Of a stretch of DNA of 39,440 nt, positions 35,745 through 39,440 are shown piece after piece. Each line of letters begins with the position of its first letter. Positions within the stretch are counted from its first letter, which is position 1. The DNA is from Pseudomonas pseudonitroreducens. GTDB lineage: Bacteria > Pseudomonadota > Gammaproteobacteria > Pseudomonadales > Pseudomonadaceae. The translations under genes and the position numbers were made by a program. A model generated the notes under the pieces. The model had not been told where the DNA came from and made no database searches. It saw only the letters and a program-made list of their open reading frames with translations. The DNA lies in the NCBI RefSeq assembly GCF_021603645.1, contig NZ_BQHJ01000019.1, positions 1 through 39,440 on the forward strand. The letters are read 5' to 3'.

Positions 35745-35880
35745 AGGTGCGAGTTGGCTCGCGAACGGATTTCCTGGCGGCGCTGAAGCTGGGAGGGTTC
35801 GCGAGCAAGCGCGCTCCTACAGGTTCATTCCGGCGTAGGAGCGGACTGCCCGGCGTGGGAGCGGGCTCCGTCCGCGATCG
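35745..35880. repeat. Cluster of REP-like sequences
   Basis: Three or four related units occur in 135 bases. TTCGCGAGCAAGCGCGCTCCTAC (35798-35820) is the inverted form of the unit at 11519. GTAGGAGCGGAC starts at 35835, and GTGGGAGCGGGCTCCGTCCG starts at 35855. Units face each other, as in BIME arrays. No gene is present. Confidence 0.8.
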
Positions 35881-35900
35881 GCTTGGCCCGGCAGAGGGCT

Positions 35901-36122
35901 TCAGGGCTTGAGCTGCAAACGGCCGATCAGGCGGATCAGGAACACGAACAGCAGGATCATCAGCACATTGCTGAGCATGCCGATCAGGTTGTAGAGCGAC
36001 TGGGGCAGCAGCGAATAGACCTCTATGCCGACCACGCTGAGCAGGCGGCTGAGCAGCCAGAAGCCTTCACTGACGATCAGCAGGATCAGGGTGATCTTCA
36101 GCGGCTGGATGGGATCGTTCAT
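35901..36122 (-). CDS. Small membrane protein, two predicted spans
   Basis: A 73-aa protein with two hydrophobic helices (ITLILLIVSEGFWLLSRLLS and LYNLIGMLSNVLMILLFVFL) joined by a short loop. The ends are charged. The ATG at 36122 has a GGAGTGTCCC ribosome site. A small inner-membrane protein of unknown function; no family recognised. It is followed by the REP cluster. Confidence 0.75.
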   Translation of the reverse strand: MNDPIQPLKITLILLIVSEGFWLLSRLLSVVGIEVYSLLPQSLYNLIGMLSNVLMILLFVFLIRLIGRLQLKP

Positions 36123-36229
36123 GGGACACTCCGTGTCGAATCGGGAGTGTCAGTAGATCACAAGGGCGGTTGCGTGGGGCATCCGCCGGTGTAGCCCGTG
36201 ACACGCGCCACGGGCCACGCCGGTGGGTG

Positions 36230-36556
36230 TCACTGGGCGGGTGCGTCATCGGGGCGGGTCAGGATGGCGTTGGCCAGCTCCATGTCGCTGCGACTCTGCA
36301 GGGTTGCGTCGTCGCTGCGCAGACGGGTGAGGGCGGCTTCCAGGTAGGGGCCGCGAATGGCGCCGTCACTGGCAACGAAGGCGCTCGCGTCGTCCTGGGC
36401 GGCGACGATCAGCTTGTCGTGCTTGAAGGTCAGGTAGGTCGACGCGGTGGTGGCGCCGGACGAGATCACGTCGCGCCAGAAGTCGCCGTCGGCCATGGCC
36501 GAGGCAACGGGCAGGGCGATCAGGGCAAAGGCAGTGGCCAGTTTCGCGGTACGCAT
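36230..36556 (-). CDS. DUF2388-family exported protein (copy 2)
   Basis: A 108-aa protein: signal peptide MRTAKLATAFALIALPVASA, then the DUF2388 core (FWRDVISSGATTASTYLTFK, then AQDDASAFVASDGAIRGPYL and EAALTRLRSDDATLQ). DUF2388 proteins are small periplasmic proteins found mainly in Pseudomonas, often in tandem, with no known function. It is a paralogue of the gene at 36668, sharing SSGATTAS/SYLT, AQDDA, TDGAIRGPYLEA and other blocks. The ATG follows a CGGAGG site. Confidence 0.9.
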   Translation of the reverse strand: MRTAKLATAFALIALPVASAMADGDFWRDVISSGATTASTYLTFKHDKLIVAAQDDASAFVASDGAIRGPYLEAALTRLRSDDATLQSRSDMELANAILTRPDDAPAQ

Positions 36557-36667
36557 CGGTTACACCTCCGGAAGGTCCGTGTACAGGTGAGAGGCGTGGC
36601 GGCTGGCTGGAGTTCCAACTTTCCGGCAGCGATGTGCGCGAGCGGTCGTCGCGCACATCGGCCTTGC

Positions 36668-36985
36668 TCAATGCTGGGCGGCAAGGATCGCCGAGGCCAG
36701 CTCGGCGTCGCTGGCTTGCGCCAGGCCCGGGTCGGCGCTGCGCATCTGCTGCAGCGTGGCTTCCAGGTAGGGGCCGCGGATGGCGCCATCGGTGGCAATG
36801 AAACTGGCAGCGTCGTCCTGGGCCGGACCGATCAGCTTGTGATCGTCACGGCTGGTCAGGTAGCTCGAGGCGGTGGTGGCGCCGGAGGTCAGGACTCCGC
36901 GCCAGAAACTGCGATCTTCGGCCATGGCGGAGGCAAGGGGGAGCAGGGTGAGGGCTACGACAACAGAGGCAGAACGGCGACGCAT
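36668..36985 (-). CDS. DUF2388-family exported protein (copy 1)
   Basis: A 105-aa protein: signal peptide (MRRRSASVVVALTLLPLASA, then MAED) and a DUF2388 core (FWRGVLTSGATTASSYLTSR, then GPAQDDAASFIATDGAIRGP). The tail is ASDAELASAILAAQ, matching SDMELANAILTR in the neighbouring copy. It lies 111 bases upstream of copy 2 on the same strand, so the pair probably arose by tandem duplication. Function unknown. Confidence 0.9.
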   Translation of the reverse strand: MRRRSASVVVALTLLPLASAMAEDRSFWRGVLTSGATTASSYLTSRDDHKLIGPAQDDAASFIATDGAIRGPYLEATLQQMRSADPGLAQASDAELASAILAAQH

Positions 36986-37091
36986 GATGTTTCCTTGAGT
37001 GATTGCGCGCCTCTCAGAGCGTCGGAAAACTCCGCGGTTCCTTCCTGTCGTCGGAAATGTCTGTCGTCGGAAATGCCAGTCGTTGGAGAGG

Positions 37092-39440
37092 TCACTCCCG
37101 CTTGAGCGCTGGATCGTCTGGATTCTGTTGCTCCAGCTCTGCCGTGAACTGCTGCACCTTCTGGAACTGCCCGGCCTCGCGCAGGTAGTCGATCAGCACC
37201 AGGCGCGCGGATCGGTTGGCCGGGTGCTTCTGCAGCAGGGTTTCCAGCTCGTGGCAGGCGCCGTCGACATCGCCGCCGTCATGCAGGGCGACTGCCAGCA
37301 CGAAGCGGAACTGGTCATCATCCGGGGCCAGTCGCACGGCCTCGCGCAGCTCCTTCAGGGCCTGGGCGTGCTGGCCCTGGCGCACCAGGGCCAGACCGTT
37401 GACGTGGTGCAGCAGGCCTGACGTGGGCTGCCGACGCAGGCCGTCAGTGAGCACCTGGCGGGCCTCGGCGTCGCGGCCGTTGGCCTCCAGCCACTGGAAC
37501 AGCGTGACACGCGCCGGCAGGTATTCTTCGTTGCGCGCCAGCGCGGCACGCAGGGCTGGCTCGACCTGTTCCGAGCGACCGCTGCGCTCGTAAAGCATGG
37601 CGAGGTTGAAGTTGGCCTCGGCGCGCTCGGCGAGGTCGTTCTGGATCGTTTCGTATTCCTTCAGGCCGTTGTTCAGCTCGGGCCCGATACCGGCCAGCAG
37701 TTGCGGTGGCAGTTGCGCCAGTTGCCAGGCAGCGGCGCTGCGCACGGCGCGGATCGGATCGGCGAGCAGCGGCGCGAGCAGCAGCACTTGCTGCTGCGGC
37801 GCAGCCAGCGCGGGCAGAGCCTGGATGGCGCTGTGGCGGACCTGCGGATCGGTGTCCTTCAGACCCAGTGCAACCAGCTCCGCCGAACGCGGGCTGGGGT
37901 AGCTGGGCAGCTCGGCGAGCAGGGTGGCGCGGCGGATCGCCGGCAGGTTTGCGTCGGCGAGCAGCAGGTGCAGGGCGCGCGAGGCGCCTGGCTTGCCATT
38001 ACGCGCCTTCCACAGGGTGTCGTTGTAGCGTGGCGGCGGGTTGCTGGAGGCATTCGGTTTGGCTGGTATTTCGCTGGCGAACCACTCGCGGAATGCCGAG
38101 CCGAGCTGCTTCGCCGGCATGTCGCGGTGACAGGCCTGGCAGGCATCCGGGGCGCCGATGCGGCGGGCGTGCTGCGGATTGGGCAGGGTGAAGCCGTGGT
38201 CGTGGCGGTAGTCGTTGACCATGTAGTAACGCCCCGGCATGTGGCACGACGTGCATTGCGCACCCGGCGTGCCGGGTTGGTGATGAGTGTGCTCGGGGGA
38301 GTCGTAGTTCTTCGCCTGCAAACCCTTGCCGTCGATCTGCGGGCGCACCGGCTTGCCGGCGGTGTTGTGGCATTGCAGGCAGACACCGTTGCCCGGTGCC
38401 TTCAGCTCGCCGCTGTGCGGATTGTGGCAATCGGTGCACTGCACGCCCTTGGCGAACATCTTGCTCTGGGTGAAGGAACCCCACTCGAAGACTTCGTCCT
38501 TGATCTTGCCGTCGATCTCGTAGAGTTCGCGGGTCAGGGTGCTGGGCAGGTAGTCGTCCATGAACCGGTGCTGGTTCTGATAGCCGTCACCCAGCGGCGC
38601 GCGACGGGCGTGGCAGCGTGCGCAGGTCTCGACGATGGTGCTCTGGCTGGCGTTCTGCAGCGGCACATCGAAGCCCTTGGCGGTGTTGCGATCGGGTTTC
38701 TGCGCCCACTCCAGGTGCTTCGATGCGGGCCCGTGACAGGCCTGGCAGCCGACGCCGAGGCTGTTCCAGTGGCTGGCGAAGCTGTCGCTCTTCGCATCGT
38801 AGTTACGCTTGAAGCCGGTGGTGTGGCACTCGATGCACATGAAGTTGGCGTTCTGCGCGGGGCGGGTCCAGTGCAGTTCGTCCTTGAAGTCGATGCGTTG
38901 CCCGGGCATCAGCTGGAACCACTGGTGCTTGCGGCTATCCCAGGCGACGCCGAGGGCCTGCAGGCGGCCGCCGGGCCGGCCTTGCTCGTCGGGAAAGTCC
39001 AGCAGGTATTGCTGCAGCGGTTCGAAGCCGAAGGTGTAGGCGACCTTGAAGTCCGCCGGCTTGCCGTCGGCACCCGGCGTATTGACCCAGTATTCGTCGC
39101 CCTTGCGGAAGAAGCGGGTGGTCTCGGTGTCGCCCTTGAAGGTGACATCGGCGAAGTCGCCCAGCACGTTGCCTTCGCTCGCCGGCTTCATCGCCTGCTG
39201 GTGATGGGAGCCCTGCCAGTCCTTGAGTTGCGCCGGGTGGCAGCCGGCGCAGGTGGATTCGTCGACCAGTTGCGCGGGCTGCACCGCCGGGGGCGTTGCA
39301 GAAGCCTTGGGTGCGCTGGTGGTGATCGGTGGATGGCCGCTGGGCAGCTGGATGCCGCTGTCCTGCTCGACCCAGATCCAGGCCCCGATGGTGGCCAGGA
39401 GCAATATCCCGGCGATGGCCGCGAGCCAGGCGCGACGATA
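37092..39440 (-). CDS. Membrane-anchored octaheme cytochrome c / HEAT / TPR protein, partial (start beyond right edge)
   Basis: At least 782 residues are visible, and the frame is still open at the window edge, where the protein reads YRRAWLAAIAGILLLATIGA, a membrane anchor. Eight CxxCH haem motifs follow: CAGCH, CIECH, CQACH, CARCH, CTDCH, CLQCH, CTSCH and CQACH. They lie within a cytochrome c554-like region (about residues 60-450 of the visible part). HEAT-like repeats come next (SELVALG-type helices around DTDPQVRHSAIQALPAL and DPIRAVRSAAAWQL). The C-terminal 200 residues are TPR repeats (for example AEANFNLAMLYERSGRSEQV and HHVNGLALVRQGQHAQALKE). Such proteins probably move electrons in the periplasm, with the repeats mediating assembly or partner binding. 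Partner and substrate are not identifiable. Confidence 0.9.
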   Translation of the reverse strand, partial: YRRAWLAAIAGILLLATIGAWIWVEQDSGIQLPSGHPPITTSAPKASATPPAVQPAQLVDESTCAGCHPAQLKDWQGSHHQQAMKPASEGNVLGDFADVTFKGDTETTRFFRKGDEYWVNTPGADGKPADFKVAYTFGFEPLQQYLLDFPDEQGRPGGRLQALGVAWDSRKHQWFQLMPGQRIDFKDELHWTRPAQNANFMCIECHTTGFKRNYDAKSDSFASHWNSLGVGCQACHGPASKHLEWAQKPDRNTAKGFDVPLQNASQSTIVETCARCHARRAPLGDGYQNQHRFMDDYLPSTLTRELYEIDGKIKDEVFEWGSFTQSKMFAKGVQCTDCHNPHSGELKAPGNGVCLQCHNTAGKPVRPQIDGKGLQAKNYDSPEHTHHQPGTPGAQCTSCHMPGRYYMVNDYRHDHGFTLPNPQHARRIGAPDACQACHRDMPAKQLGSAFREWFASEIPAKPNASSNPPPRYNDTLWKARNGKPGASRALHLLLADANLPAIRRATLLAELPSYPSPRSAELVALGLKDTDPQVRHSAIQALPALAAPQQQVLLLAPLLADPIRAVRSAAAWQLAQLPPQLLAGIGPELNNGLKEYETIQNDLAERAEANFNLAMLYERSGRSEQVEPALRAALARNEEYLPARVTLFQWLEANGRDAEARQVLTDGLRRQPTSGLLHHVNGLALVRQGQHAQALKELREAVRLAPDDDQFRFVLAVALHDGGDVDGACHELETLLQKHPANRSARLVLIDYLREAGQFQKVQQFTAELEQQNPDDPALKRE

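Overview
The window reads as a Pseudomonas chromosome, most like the P. aeruginosa / P. citronellolis / P. nitroreducens group. The coding sequence is GC-rich. REP-like hairpins of the 'GTAGGAGCGAGCTTGCTCGCGAA' type recur. Gene order from about 11.6 kb onward matches, from memory, the PAO1 block PA5234 to PA5213. That core also parallels the E. coli block ygfA-ssrS-zapA / ygfB-pepP-ubiH-ubiI-gcvTHP.

Region 1 (1 to about 11,497) is the left, early part of a Mu-like transposable prophage of the B3/D3112 type, with its late genes running off the left edge. A LexA-like repressor (+ strand) faces a long, tightly overlapping minus-strand operon. In transcription order this holds a Ner-like regulator, two small genes, the MuA-type DDE transposase, the MuB-type AAA+ ATPase, about a dozen small uncharacterised early genes (including DUF3164 and DUF2786 proteins), GemA and the Mor activator. 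After a hairpin terminator comes the start of the lysis cassette: a 114-aa protein, a GH24 lysozyme and an Rz-like spanin cut by the window edge. The control region carries three pairs of the 9-bp half-site AAAGCGAAA. The phage end carries five exact 10-bp-spaced CCGG decamers flanked by TGCCA motifs that look like transposase-binding sites.

Region 2 (11.5-20.7 kb) is host: a quinone oxidoreductase, a FliL-like exported protein, a three-gene ABC exporter of the YbhG/YbhF/YbhS-R type (membrane-fusion protein, ATPase-ATPase-permease fusion, permease) behind a 16-bp palindrome, a CHASE-PAS-GGDEF diguanylate cyclase and an EVE-domain protein.

Region 3 (21-27.6 kb) is the conserved division / 6S RNA / ubiquinone block: a 44-aa membrane protein, 5-formyl-THF cyclo-ligase, 6S RNA, ZapA, a TIGR02449 coiled-coil protein, YgfB, PepP, UbiH, a DUF4442 hotdog protein and a UbiI-type hydroxylase. 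A MITE-like inverted repeat follows.

Region 4 (27.8-31.1 kb) is an iron(III) ABC uptake locus with a strong Fur-box-like site, a periplasmic binding protein, a convergent exported protein and a fused two-domain permease. No ATPase gene is present here. Region 5 (31.1-35.7 kb) is the glycine-cleavage operon gcvT-gcvH-gcvP, with an intrinsic-terminator-like hairpin between gcvH and gcvP. Region 6 (35.7 kb to the end) has REP-like repeats, a small membrane protein, two tandem DUF2388 exported proteins and a membrane-anchored octaheme cytochrome / HEAT / TPR protein whose start lies beyond the right edge.
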